A stretch of 64,000 bases of DNA from Ascidia mentula (Eukaryota; Chordata; Ascidiacea; Phlebobranchia; Ascidiidae): NCBI GenBank assembly GCA_947561715.1, contig OX387198.1, forward strand, positions 17,112,001 through 17,176,000. The letters are read 5' to 3'. Numbering within the stretch: position 1 is the stretch's first letter; the number at the start of each line of letters is the position of its first letter. The notes under the pieces are model-generated. The model searched no databases and had not been told where the DNA came from. It saw only the letters and a list, made by a program, of their open reading frames with translations. This document shows, in pieces, positions 12,456-25,250 of this stretch. Made by a program: the position numbers and the translations under genes.

Positions 12456-14736
12456 CCCAGCAGACACACGACGTCATACCGACGTCGAATCGAAGTCGAA
12501 ATGCGGTCACGACGTCGATTCGACCAATTTTGATTTTCGGTCCCCGCCTGTCCAAAATAACTACTTCATTCAGACGTCCAATATTAGTACATCTCAGACC
12601 AAAATTTAGATCCATGTTTTTACGTGTTTTAGACATACATATTTGGTAGAAATACTGACCAAAGTAACATGTCCAATTTTCGGGCATTATTGTACGTCGT
12701 ATGGCGGTCTAAATAGCAACGGTTTTCCGTCGGTCAGAGAGTTTCATAATTTCGACGTCCAACGACGTAGATTTACTCGTCGAATATCGACGTTCGCATT
12801 TAGTCACTTACAGTACGTCCAAAAACAGTCTCAATTTGGTATATTTTTTAGTCAGTCATTTAAGAACTATTTATCGACGTACATAGACGTTGAAGTCCTA
12901 ACTGATTATGGACGTCAATATTTGTTCATCTTCTGTATGTCGCGAAACAGTCCATTTTTGGTGCATTTTCCGTCGGCCAAGTTAAAACTAGCTATCGACG
13001 TCCAAAGACGTAGAAACCTTAATTGATTATCGACATTAATTTTGTTCATTTCCAGTTTCAACAGTAAGTCATGTATTGATTTTTCAAACAACATTTTCTG
13101 ACTTACAGCATGTTTAAAAAGGCTAGTGGCGCACAGTGTTTATTTTTGCGAATTTAATAAATTTATCAAAACGCAGTTGCCGGCCCTCGTTACCGCTGTT
13201 ACCCACTTTGTTATCGACGCAGTCATGATGAAAATCGTTAGATGCGTGATGTGGTATTCGCCATTTCCCACCGACTTGTCTCAAGTTTGAATTTATTTTT
13301 GGCATGCCGCCGACTTCTTCCACCCGCGCACAAAATCGTTGACGTAAAATATTTCCCGCGCAAATCGCATGGAATGCGGAAAAGGGAGAGACGAGAGACA
13401 GAAACTTGGCAAGACGCATGTGAGTTTGAATTGACGTTTCTCGTTACTGTTATTCTTGCAGTTGAAGTTTCCTGCGCTTTCTGTACACTTAAACATGGCG
13501 TATTGGAGGCGATATAGAAGATTAAATAAAGCTGTCGATGCTATGTTTGCACCATCGTCAAGTGATAGTGACTGTTTGCCAGAAAAAGATGCGTCTTATG
13601 AACGTGTTCGCGCTGTGGAATTACAGGAAAATACACATGATGATGGCAGTCAAGCTAGTTCAGATATGGATATGGATATTGATTTCTACTACAAGAGTGA
13701 CTCCTCAACTAAGTGCACTGGAATAAAGTTAATAAAATTTTGAACAGGTAATCACAATTTAAATTTTTTTGTGACAGGTTAAAAAGTTATTGAAATTGTG
13801 TTGCTTGAAAAGTAACAGTAGTGTGTGTGGGGAGTAGACTTTTCACCATGGTAATCTTCTTTTTTAGGATGTTTACGACTGCTCTGATGACAAACATGAA
13901 CATGCAAGGAGGGCATGGAAAAATAGCATTTACCAAATCTCCATTATTTAAAGTTGTACTCGGTGAGTTTTGTGTGCTTCTTGTGTCTTATTATTTATCT
14001 GTCCCCTTCCTGAAGGATACATAGTTTGTACTTGTTGTTTACCTGTTGCTGCCTTGGGGTTGATTCAGGGGGGACAAATGATTACGAAAAAGATATTATG
14101 TTATCCTAAAGAACTGTTTGCTACTAAACATCTGGATAATTACTTTTTTAAATATTTTGTTACAGAAGCAGTGAGGGAATTGTATCCCGATCTAAAAGAA
14201 ATTGATTATTCCATGTGGGAGATTACCTGAAACATGCGCCCGGGAGAAAAGGAGGTCGCCCGTCCTCCAGCCCAAGCACCTCTGCCTAAATTCTTCCAAA
14301 CCTTTCTTTGCGTTCTTTTTTTTTATTAAACTTGTTTTCAGCTTTAACATCGTGGGCTATTTGACGCCTTACACAGGCTAAAAATGTACGTCGTCAGGCA
14401 AGAACAGGCGTATTTTAGATGCGAATTTACAACCAAATATCGACCCAACGAACATATTTGGACGTTAATAGGACGTCCAGCTAACCACGTCTGATTAGGG
14501 TCAGGTTTTGACGTCTTTTGAATTTGCACTTTCTACCAAAAACTTTACCAGATTTCGACCACTGATAAAAAAGGAACATATTTGGACGTAAATACGACGT
14601 CCCGCTAACCACGTCTGATTAGAGTCCGGTTTCGACGTCTTTTGAATTTGCACTTTCTACCAAAAACTGTACCAGATTTCGACCACTGGTCGGGACTACA
14701 ATTTGACGTCTATACGACGTACTTTTGTCTGCTGGG
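12456..14736. mobile_element. 2.3-kb DNA transposon with CCCAGCAGACA termini
   Basis: Inverted termini CCCAGCAGACA...TGTCTGCTGGG flanked by the 3-bp duplication TAT (12453-12455 and 14737-14739). Both ends carry many GACGTC/ACGTC subterminal motifs. The duplicated spacer at 24710-24716 has an uninterrupted GGCTATAGCG, i.e. the empty site. Inside, plus-strand exon-like frames are visible at about 13494-13743 (acidic, Ser/Asp-rich, starting MAYWRRYRRLNK) and 13868-13955, plus a terminal frame to 14230, but no complete transposase. Probably a non-autonomous or truncated element. The superfamily is unresolved between CMC-type and Harbinger-type. Confidence 0.8.
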
Positions 14737-15100
14737 TATAGCGTATATAGCTCTGACATAGTTGCTTATATGACCAGAAACCGAAAGAAAGGGAGACTGA
14801 AAAAGAAATACGATTGCTTTTTATCTTATTAAAAATTGGAGCATGCTGAACTTTTTTGGGGTTGTAAGAATGTCAAAAAAATTATCCTGGCAAAACGGAA
14901 AAGACTTGTATTTGGCTTACTAATTAGAAAAACAACTTCAAAATGCCTAAAAATGACGACGCCCAATCACTAATAGTGACAATAAATCTTGTAAAATAGA
15001 ACTTTGGTACCACGACGTTTTACCTTTTAGGACATGTCTCAGAAACAAGAACACTATGCTAAACCTGAGCTTAGAAATTTAATTTATAACCTACGTACCA
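14737..15100. repeat. Duplicated spacer block B (copy in spacer 1)
   Basis: Collinear with about 24711-25060. It continues block A across the transposon insertion, with shared segments such as TATATGACCAGAAACCGAAA and CTGGCAAAACGGAAAAGACT. No gene recognised. Confidence 0.7.
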
Positions 15101-16180
15101 ACATAGAGGCGTCGTTTTAATAACGTTTTCTAAAATATAAAGGGTGACCTTTCCAGGTTTTATAAACACGCCAAAAAAAATTTCGTCAGTCGTAACACTT
15201 TAAGCATAGGCAAACCAAGCAATTTCCGTTTTGTGTCATTGTTTTTACACCGAACCATGTTGTTGTAGTTGTAGCACTATAAGTTTAAAACACTTTAATG
15301 ACAAATACCCTCACTGAAACCGGCACATTTTTGTTTCACTCGGTCAATTCCAGATTTAGTAATTATGACTTAACAAACAAACCTATTACGTAACAATGCA
15401 AATTCTTACCATTATGCTACAACAATTGCTGCGCTGCGTAACAATCCACGAGACACTATTGAGTTTGTCAAGATTGTGACAGTCAGGTCTTTTGAAACTA
15501 ACGTTACGCATAGTATTGTAAATAACTCTAAGGGTCTCAGAGATATTTAACAGTGTCTCGATGGCCTGAGCGGTTATTGAGTCTCTTTGATGGTTAAACC
15601 TGCTTCTGCCCCGTTCTATATTAAGCACCCAGAACCAAGATCTCTTCCCGAATAATTGTATTCATTTCTGTTATCTTCTTCATTACGACAGTACATTACA
15701 ACTTTCAATACAACGTGGTTAGGATGCCAGCAAATAGAATGGCGAAGACTAGACTTGACTTGACTGAATTTTCGGGTAAAAACTGGGCTCTTTAACGCTC
15801 TCCATTATGAGAGCTGATTGGTCAATAATGTTACGTGATATCATGAGGCGCTTGAAGTAATATAATACAAGAACATAGGTGTGATGTGACCTAAGCATAG
15901 GAGAAAATTTTATGTGGCAAACAGGATGTTGAATGAATCACTTTACTCGAGAATATTCGATGGCTAAATCATTTGGGTCACATTATGGGATTATGCAATA
16001 CTTGTGCAAAGCTGCAGGCAAAACATTACGCAATACAAACACAGGTTTATTACAGTATAATGTATGTGGTTTTTCTGACAATAATTTTTAATTTAAACGA
16101 AATCCAAGGGTTGACAATACATACGTTGTCACTCCTGCTTGTTTGTGAGGGGTGACATATCACCCCTAAATCGTCGCCTA
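15101..16180. other. Segment present only in spacer 1
   Basis: Spacer 2 lacks this 1.1 kb: its sequence passes directly from the CTACG junction at about 25070 to the ACATCAATCTCATTTTTGAC segment. No coding or repeat signature recognised. Could be an insertion here or a deletion there. Confidence 0.5.
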
Positions 16181-16383
16181 TGCGCACCAATAACATCAAT
16201 CTCATTTTTGACCCACATAATGCCTATAATCAACTGATACGAACTGCTGCATGAAATCAATTCACAATTTGTAAATGTTTTGTTATGAGAGATTTGTAAT
16301 TCATGGAAGTAAGTTAATGAAATGCACAAACAGTATTACGAGAGTGTCCCACACCTGCTCAACCAACAGGTTTTGCTAAAGGT

Positions 16384-17349
16384 TTTTTACATTTCTAGAT
16401 TTGAAATACTGATTCAAACACTAGAATCCGGACCATGTCGACGATGTCCGGACACAGGACAACCCTAGTTTAGTGGGACGCCAACCAATACTAGACACGA
16501 GAAATTATAATGCTGAATTATAACATTATAATGTACTTTTTTCCAACCTCCAAAGTACTAGATTCGTCTTAATGACGTCACAAGCAAAGAAGTGGTTTTT
16601 TTTTCATTGTCATCATACCATTCAAGAACATTTTACTCTGGTCACAGCACACGATACAACGGCAAACCGAAACCCATTTGGCCAACTTTGCAGTTCTGTT
16701 GGTAACAACCGATGGTCTACACACTGTTTTATTGGTGATATCGCAGTTGTTTTCTGGATTCAGCTGGTTAAAAATTATGTAACCAAACATAATGAAATGA
16801 AAAACAAAAATGAGTTCAGTTAGGAGGATATGAATGCCAGAAATTATCTTATATTTGACAGATGGGCCAATGGTATTAGAGTATCAAATTGACATAGACA
16901 GTTTACACTAACCAGTTTATAAATAACCTATTTACAATAATTAACACTTGAAACTTGCAACCAAAATATAGAAGAACATGTACTGAAACTGAATCAAACT
17001 GGCGTACGAACACCATTCATAAGCGTCACTTACTATAACCCATGGTACTTAACCAATGATTGAATTGTTTATAAAAAACACGATGGTATGATACACATGG
17101 TATACTGATTTACTTCAACAATGAATTTTTTAAGTTTCAGTACAAAGTTAAAACCACACAGAAACTTAACAGAAATAGGACAAACACAATATCACAATAT
17201 CACAAAAGCATACACATACAACTACAGTGATATTAAAAAGCACAAATTTTGATATGCAATGTTGCATAAAAATACCAGTAATTAATTAAGTGCTTGGGTG
17301 TCGGTTGGATTTAAACAAAAAGTTATTTCAAATGAAAAAAAACTTTCAA
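16384..17349. repeat. Duplicated 3' flank of STAND gene copy 2
   Basis: Counterpart of 6192-7097. Contains a short insertion (about 16427-16455) relative to copy 1 and small indels, otherwise closely similar. No gene recognised. Confidence 0.8.
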
Positions 17350-20300
17350 TTAAATATTATGCAGGTTTTGTAAATCTTGAAGAACAGTTCTAAAGCAATT
17401 CTTCAAATGGGGGCTTATATCATCCTTTGAACTGAGTGCAATTCTACACTGTTGTACAGCTCTTTCCTTCTCCCCCAACAGTCTTCCTGCTACCACACAC
17501 CTTGCAAAGTTATACACGACCCATGGGTAAGTATTGTTGAGAGATGTCAAAGTATTTCCAATAGACAAAAATTTCTTAAACATATCCAGACCAGATTGGA
17601 AGTCACCACAAGCACAGTGAAATTTGCCACAATAGACAACACTAAACCTTGAAGAAGACCATTTTTCAATATTCTGTTCAGCTAGAGTGGAAAGTTGTTG
17701 GCAATAATACATACCCTGGGCCCTTTCCTCTGGATTTTGTCGAAGCTTAATCAGTTTTGCATAAACTCTAACAAGATTTCTGATTACAAAGATTTTTAGA
17801 TGCACTGTACCCATGGCCTCCTGCAAAAGACCATTTTCATACAAATCTGTTTTTAAAACATTTGTACGGTCTTCCAAAACCTCCTGGCATTTGTTCTTTG
17901 CTTGTTCAAGTATATCAAGACGGTCATTCTCAATATTTTTTTGTTTCTGGGATTTGAGGAAAATTGGAATGATTCCTCCCCTAATTGAAAGATGCTCAAC
18001 AAGAAGCCCAACGCCATGAGTTTGTCGGCAGTGGAATGCAATGGCATGTGACATTGAAGAATACCATTCATAAGCGACATGGCTTGCATGCTGGGGCATA
18101 TCATTGTAAAGAAAGATACGACTTCTGCTGTGCAAAACATTTGAAAGTCTTTCAGCAAAAAATACACTCTGCTGCCTCTGTTCTGGGAGAAATACTCCAC
18201 TTTCCCTCAAAAGATTCACCAGTTGTAAGTCAAGTGTAGAAGAACCACTCAACCTATTTTTAAATTCTGTAAACTTTTGCTTATTTTCTGATTTTCTTTC
18301 CAGAAACTCGAGTTCTTCTCCATTCCTAAGCTGGGAAACAGCAATCTGGTAATCAGTAACAAACCCTTGTTCGAGTTTATTTCCTGCTGTGTTGCAAAAC
18401 TTTACAATCTTCTTAGCAACGTCGTCAACTGCTTCTTCCCCAGGTACAAGAAGATTTCTATAACCAGAATCAACCTCAGCTAAATCTGTCACAATATCCC
18501 AAATAATGTCCTTCGCCATTGTAAGGTAATTTTCACACTGTAAATTGTAACTTGGTTTTCGAATCATAATATTACCAAGAACTTCATACAAATGTGATGC
18601 AATCATTTTTGACACGTTGTCACATGAAGAACTAACAAATGGCTTTGCTCTCATCAAAAGAGTTTCCAAATGCATGGAAGCAGCAAGCATGTTTTTAATT
18701 ATTACATTCTTGCGCAAATCTTTGGTCATGACACCTGCCAAGACATGGAGCGTTTTAACCAATGTTCTTTCATGAAAATCACTTTTCTGAGACACAATTA
18801 CTCGAAATGCATGCAGAACAACCTCATGAAAATCAACATATTCACCATCACTAGAAACTGAGCACAACTGGTAATCGCTCATGGTGGTAATTAACTGACC
18901 AACATCTATCTTGTTTCGCAACCTTACATTTTTAACCTTTTCCTCACGTAGACTTTGGCAGAAATGCTTGATGATAAACTTGGGCATTTGACCATAATGA
19001 AGAAACGACAAACAACACAAAACATTCCATAGTAACTTGGTACTTTTATCTGCGTCTTCACTTGGACGGAAAGGTAGCGTGATAGCCTGAAAAATGTGAG
19101 TGGCTTGATCTCCATATTCAGATGTAGTTTCTTCCCCTAAATCAAATGATTCATTTTGATCATCTTCAATCCACTCCAAGTATCCCTGGTAATTAAGCAT
19201 TGATTTTTCACAGAAACCTTTAGCGGAGCGCAAACCAAGAGGATTTCCACTGAACCTGTTGTATATTTTTTCAGCAGCATCACCTTCATCATCAGTGACT
19301 ACTTCTCTGTTCAACAGATATGCCACACCTTCCTCCTTGGTAAAACCAGGCACTGATACTTTATGGTAATTATTTAAATTTTTTGATTCTTCCTTACTGA
19401 AAAGTACAGATCGGACTCTGGTAGCCAAGTAAACGTGGATTACTGATGACTGGGTGGAATTGATTTTCCTCAGAAAGTCACACATCAATTTTTTACTGTG
19501 TATTGGTACATCCTCAATCACAATTAAAATTGGGATTTGGGATTCTTCCAAAGCTGCAACTAAAGGAGCAGCAATGTCACTGTCTAGACTTTTTATTACC
19601 TCCTCATGTGAACAGCTGAAAGGAAGAAGGAATTTTTTCTGCATTGTTTCAACCAATTCCTTCAGTTTTTCTTTCAGGTCATGCATGTTGTCTCCACATT
19701 CAATATGCCATTTAACAAAATGGGGGCTTTCTCTTTGTAAATTAAATGGAAATTCAGTTGCTAATTTTCGAACTATTTGTGACTTTCCAGTTCCTGGGTA
19801 ACCATGACAATGAAGAATCAACCTTTCACGCTGTTTACATTTGTCCAAAGTTTCTATGTAAGTTGCAGTTTTTTTGAAATGTAATACAGGTTGTCTTGCA
19901 GTATCAATAAATGATGGTATCTTTTCTGGAGTGGAGCTTGCATCTACCATTGAATGGTCACATGTTCAGTTAAGTATTAAATTACTAACTTTAATGTATT
20001 TGGTTGTTTGCAAGTAGGATATATGATATTACAAAAATATGTAGTTTAGTTTTCAATATATATTTGATATTACTTATGTTTTAAATGTTCCGAAAAAAAG
20101 AGGGAATATCAAAGTCTTAATTTGTGTAAAGGAATATATACCTGCTGATTGATACACATGCACCTCACACCCAATGTATACATTGTCAACTTTTCCAACA
20201 TTAACACCCGGGTTTTCTACAAAAAAAACAGGTTTGTTTTTAAAACAAAGTTAAAACATTACAAAATGTTTGGTGTAGCTGCATATTATTGTAACATTGC

Positions 20301-20407
20301 AAAACAAAAATATACGAAGCTAGTGTTCATTGATAATCATCTCCCAAACAAGTTGTTGTTTTACCAAGATGAAAACAACTCTTCTTACCATTCCTGTGAG
20401 ACTCCAT
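17350..20407 (-). CDS. STAND/NB-ARC-like NTPase, copy 2
   Basis: Second tandem paralogue. Model: exons 20407-20389, 20216-20142 and 19943-17350 give 895 residues. Exon 2 is 6 nt longer than in copies 1 and 3. The large exon is the same length as in copy 1. Walker A GYPGTGKS, Walker B ILIVIEDV, the ATR segment, GNPLGL and FHEVV are all intact, so an active nucleotide switch is expected. The N-terminal coding exons start MESHRN, then ENPGVNVGKV. Closest to copy 1 over most of its length, but it matches copy 3 in a patch of the C-terminal half (EAMGTVHLKIFVIRN, then NPEERAQGMYYC), which suggests gene conversion. No frameshift or stop. Confidence 0.82.
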
Positions 20408-20858
20408 TTGTGAATTGACCTTTAACACTTGATTAGGCAACAAACCACTGAATATATGTAGAAAGCAATTCTGTAAGTAATACACCATAACTAATTGGAA
20501 ATCAAGTAGAGCGACGTAAGACGTAACCACGAAGTTAGTTTCTGTATTGAACTGCCTTCACATGTTTTTGACGTTTACAAATACATTAAAGCAGCCAGCG
20601 TATGATCAAAAAACTTATTTAATGATTGAAAGCCAAAGTAACTTTATAGAAACAGTGTTAAGACATTTGAATGAAATGTTCAAAATTACAACAAAAGACG
20701 AGTTTTCTATCGTAAATAATGCAACTCTCAAAGATTCCTATGTTACTCAACCAGAGGGATGTTAGTTCACAAAAAAATAGCCAGTTAATAAAAGTTTGAA
20801 CGCGCGTTACTCGGCCACTTTACGAGGTAGCGACATGATATTTGTACACGATATAGTT
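20408..20858. other. 5' flank of STAND copy 2 and repeat arm
   Basis: Duplicated with the 5' flank of copy 1 up to about 20755. It then enters one arm of the foldback family (CAGAGGGATGTTAGTT...). The last 10 bp, CGATATAGTT, are one side of the target duplication of the adjacent MITE. Confidence 0.5.
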
Positions 20859-21293
20859 AATAGACACTTAAACATGCTTAAACCACCTCACGGACGGGCG
20901 AAACGGGATTTCCCCGGTTTTCGTGATATGTTAAAGTAGCTTTTCAGACATGTTTGTTGGAAATATCATTCTTTCTGAATTAAAATAGTTATCAAGGCAT
21001 TGGATAGAGGCATTTTTAAAGCAAGCAAAACATATTCCATCAACGAAACGTTTGTTTCGTTCACCATATGCTTCGGCAATGCTACACACGTCCTAAAGTA
21101 TCAAAATTCCTGGCATTTAGGCAAATCTACCAAAAAACAACATGCTCTTAGTGTGTAACAACGTTTTTGCATACACAAACTAAATATTAGAGTTATAATA
21201 TTGCAAAGTCTTCGTGAAAACTAATGTTGAGTAGGCACGCATGAAACGGGGATATCCCGTTTCGCCCGTCCGTGAGGTGGTTTAAGTGTCTAC
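20859..21293. mobile_element. 435-bp MITE with 10-bp target duplication
   Basis: Long inverted termini built on AGACACTTAA and ACCACCTCACGGACGGGCGA with AACGGGAT. The left arm has a 10-bp internal repeat of ACATGCTTAA relative to the right arm. Flanked by perfect CGATATAGTT at 20849-20858 and 21294-21303. The homologous place in spacer 1 (about 10615) lacks the insertion. No coding capacity. A 10-bp duplication would suit a Mutator-like mobiliser, but this is inference. Confidence 0.7.
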
Positions 21294-21568
21294 CGATATA
21301 GTTCATAGGCTGAAGTTTGTAACGATACCAAAATTATGAAAAAAAAAACATATTCATATTCGGTTATGAATATGATTTGCGTATTATGACATAAGTTGCG
21401 AAAACAAGATTCGCTGGCAAAATTTTGAAGCAGAGCATTCTACGCGCTTAAACCTTTCAAACGATATTAAAATATTTGAAAAATTCGATAGGGGAAGTGA
21501 AGTGTTACTCATATGTGGATCAAGTTTGGCGAAAACTTTGCAACCCGAACCCGGTGTGTAAAAAAATA

Positions 21569-23397
21569 TGAAGGGTCGCATGGGCGAAGACCCGACATCA
21601 AGCTTTCGACACCATGTTGGCAGCAGATCCCGACAGAACAAAATGAGACCAAAAGCCACGATCTGAGAGATCGAAAACTATTAGGAGAGATCACATTATG
21701 ATCTGTTAGACCGAGAACCAAGATCTGTTTATTTGTGGAAACAGTCGCAAATATATAGGGATACATCAAAGACGAGAGAGAAACAAAGAGATAATTGCTG
21801 CGATTACGCGACAAAGGGGACTTAGAAATAGCGCTATAGTTGAAAGACGTTACGCAAGCGAGATAACCAGCGATGGCGTCAGAAAGACGGGTGTAAATGT
21901 AAAACAGTAGAAAGCAGTTTCAGAAGACCCAGTTAAAACAAAATATTAAAGTGTTTCGAATCACGACAAGCCGAATCCCCTACATATAGCTTCCCCACCG
22001 GACAAGTGTTTTCCGAAAACTAGTTCATGCGCGTGCAGTTAACCAAGTCCTCCACATATAAAGTTGTCTGACATGGCATGCTCTCTGCATCTCGTGAAGT
22101 GCGTCGTAAGTATAGATGACTTCATCGTAATGACGATTTTCTTCACGAAGCACGTGAAGTGGGAATTGACGAGCATTGCCAAGGACTTCATCTTTGTTGC
22201 TTGGACGTGGATGCGTCGATTTTGCGCCGCGGTTTCGGGGAAAACTTGAGTGGAATAGGCGTAGTGAATCGTCGTAATACTGCTTTGATACGGTTGAAGT
22301 ATAACTGGAGAAGGCAAAATTTCACGAAAGAGTAAACCGTGCATTAGGATTACAAAAAAGGAAAGTTGGTAATTTTAGGCTAGGTTAGCTATACGCATGT
22401 CGGTAACAACTTGCCAAATCACAAAAAAAAAACATACATGGAATATATCAACAGCACAACCTTTGCCGTCTACAGCCCGTTGACCTTGGCTGTGCCAACT
22501 GGTCAATCCCTAACTAAAAATAGAGCAAGGACTTGAACCCTATGAGGCAAAAAAAATATAAAAAATGCGGAGGCAGTGAAGAGGTGGCCTTGCCGCAATC
22601 ACCGTGTAACGACATGCCTCGAGTATCGTGCTTCTCGCGTTCGGAAGGCTTTCTAAAGCATACCCATCGCGGCACTTTGGTCCGCTTTGTTAAGGCATGT
22701 AGACATACCTGGCATAAAATTATGTGAGGAAATATAACACGCAGTAAAAAAAATAAGAAACTACCGTTTCGGCGACATGCGTTAACAAACCTATACCTTA
22801 AAATTACCTAGAAGGGAAAAGTGGTAAAGTTAAGAAACACATTTTGTGACGAAAAGAAGGAAAAAAAATAGTGGTTTCACATTACAAAACAAACTTCACA
22901 GCAGAAGGTATCGCTCTTGATTTGATCTGACTCCAGTATCAGAAGGCGTTGCGTTCGAGATCACTGAGGGCAGCACCAGAAATGAAGGGTCGCATGGGCG
23001 AGAACCCAACATCAAACCTTTCGACACCATGTTGGCAGCAGATCCCGACAGAACAAAATGAGACCAAAAGCCTCGATCTGAGAGATCGAAAACTATTAGG
23101 AGAGATCACATTATGATCTGTTAGACCGAGAACCAAGATCTGTTTATTTGTGGAAACAGTCGCAAATATATAGGGATACATCAAAGACAAGAGAGAAACA
23201 AAGAGATAATTGCTGCGATTACGCGACAAAGGGGACTTAGAAGAAATAGCGCTATAGTTGAAAGACGTAAGCGAGATAACCAGCGATGGCGTCAGAAAGA
23301 CGGGTGTAAATGTAAAACAGTAGAAAGCAGTTTCAGAAGACCAAGTTAAAACAAAATATTAAAGTGTTTCGAATCACGACAAGCCGAATTCCCTACA
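21569..23397. mobile_element. Non-autonomous LTR retroelement
   Basis: Two direct repeats, 21569-21984 and 22983-23397 (416 and 415 bp), begin TGAAGGGTCGCATGGGCGA and end CCCTACA, i.e. TG...CA. They flank a 998-bp internal region without gag or pol. The 4-bp AATA lies on both sides (21565-21568 and 23398-23401). The paralogous spacer has an uninterrupted GTGTAAAAAGTATTTTCCCC at about 11206, so the site was empty there. The repeats differ at only a few places, indicating fairly recent insertion. No obvious tRNA primer site was recognised. Confidence 0.75.
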
Positions 23398-23402
23398 AAT
23401 AT

Positions 23403-25250
23403 CTTCCCCAGAGAAAACGCCAGTTAACATATTTTTGAACGCGGGTTACTCAGCCAACTTACAAGGTAGTGGCATGTTTTTTTACCTTTATATTTCATAG
23501 ACAGGCTTACCAAAATTATGCAAAAAAAAATATATGAGTATTTGATTATGAATATGATATGCGTTTTGTGACATAAGTTGCGAAAACTATCTCGGCGGCC
23601 TGAAATTTTTAGAATATATCATTCTACGCGCCTTTGACAAGATATCAAAATATTTGGAAAATTCGATGGGGAACGTGCAAAATGAAAAAATATCGATTTT
23701 TTGATAACTATTTTTATCGTTATGTTCCCCACTTTCAATTTATAACCAAACGAAAGCACGTAAATCAAGCTTTCTAAAAATATTTTGACGAAAAACACAA
23801 AAACTTGACCAAAAACACAGAAGGCCGCCGAAGACCCAACGGAATACAGTTAAGCGCATACCCCATTATAAACATGGTTTAGAGGTGGACAACCACATAT
23901 ACTTAATAAATGTTCGTAAATGGTCGCCAGCTGTACTTTTAAAAAAAAAATCTTATACCACCCTACTATCGATTGAAGTCAAACTTTACCTTCCTCAGCC
24001 GAGGACCCTATTTTTATTCGTCCATCAACGTAATAATGCAGTAATTCGAGAGAGGTTTCGCTTGGGTTAATTCGGGGTGTTCCAGATTACAAATTACTGG
24101 TTAAGTTCCGGTTTGGGTTTCTTTAGTTTAGAAATTACTGGTTCAGGTTCAGCTCCGGTTAACAAACATAAACCGGTTTACAAGGGTTTGGGTTAAGTCC
24201 CAGTTCGACTTCAATTGGTTCGAAGATATAGGTTATCCATGGGTGTTACATCTCGCCACTGCTGTAAATATGTTTTCAATGTTGTGTTGTAACTATTCTT
24301 ACAATCACTTGCTAGGTATTGACGTAAATTGCAACACATTGTATCATAGTTAGGCACAGGACAATATTAAAGACGGAAACAAAGATAATTACTGCGATTA
24401 AGTGACAAAGAATTACAACGCAACGAGATGCATTTAGAAGGCGTCAGGAGGAGTGCGACAATTTACAAACAGTTGCCGAATTACAGCTAAAAGTCAGAGT
24501 AAAATTGGGTTGTTTTTAGGCTTGTTTTAGAAATTCCTTGTATGGGCGGTTTTGGGCTAGTTTTGACTGGGCGTTGGGCTTTTTCAGAAAAATTTTGTTC
24601 GCAACACTACCAGGAAGCGATTTAAAGACCGAAAAAATTTGAATTGTACAAGTCGAATTCCCCATAGTGGTGAAACTAAACTAATTGCCTAATCCAAATA
24701 TATAGGCTATAGCGTGGCTCTGACAGAGTTGCTTATATGACCAGAAACCGAAAAGAAGAGAGACCGAACAGAAATACGATTGCTTTTTATGATGCTACAT
24801 CTTATAAAAATTGGAGCATGCTGACCTTTTTTGGGGTTGCAAGAATGTCAAAAAAATTATCCTGGCAAAACGGAAAAGACTTGTATTCGGCTTACTAATT
24901 AGAAAAAACAACTTTAAAATGCCTAAAAATGACGACGCCCAATCACTAGGGACAAATCTTGTAAAATAGAACTTCTTTATTTACCACGACGTTGACCTTT
25001 TAGGTCTTGTCTTAGAAACAAGAACGCTATGCCAAACCTGAGCTTAAAAATTTAACTTATAGCCTACGCACTGATTACATCAATCTCATTTTTGACCCAT
25101 AATGCCTATAATCAACTGATACGAACTGCTGCGTGAAAACAATCCACAATTTGTAAATGTTTTGTTATGAGAGATTTGTAATTCATTGAACTGCGTTAAT
25201 GAAATGCACAAACAGTATAGAGTGTCCACACCTTTCGCTAAAGGTTACAA
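23403..25250. repeat. Duplicated spacer blocks A and B (copy in spacer 2)
   Basis: Uninterrupted counterpart of spacer 1 positions 11215-12455, 14737-15100 and 16180-16370. The contiguity here is the evidence that the 12456-14736 element and the 15101-16180 segment are later differences between the spacers. No gene recognised. Confidence 0.75.

Noticed and set aside
12456..14736. Host genes starting MAYWRRYRR and nearby frames
   Set aside because: They lie entirely within a transposon with defined ends and an empty paralogous site, so they are element-encoded or chance.
22490..22640. pol III B-box-like GGGTTCAAGTCC on the minus strand inside the LTR element
   Set aside because: No matching A box at the right distance and no T arm beyond the short AGGG/CCTT pairing; probably chance.
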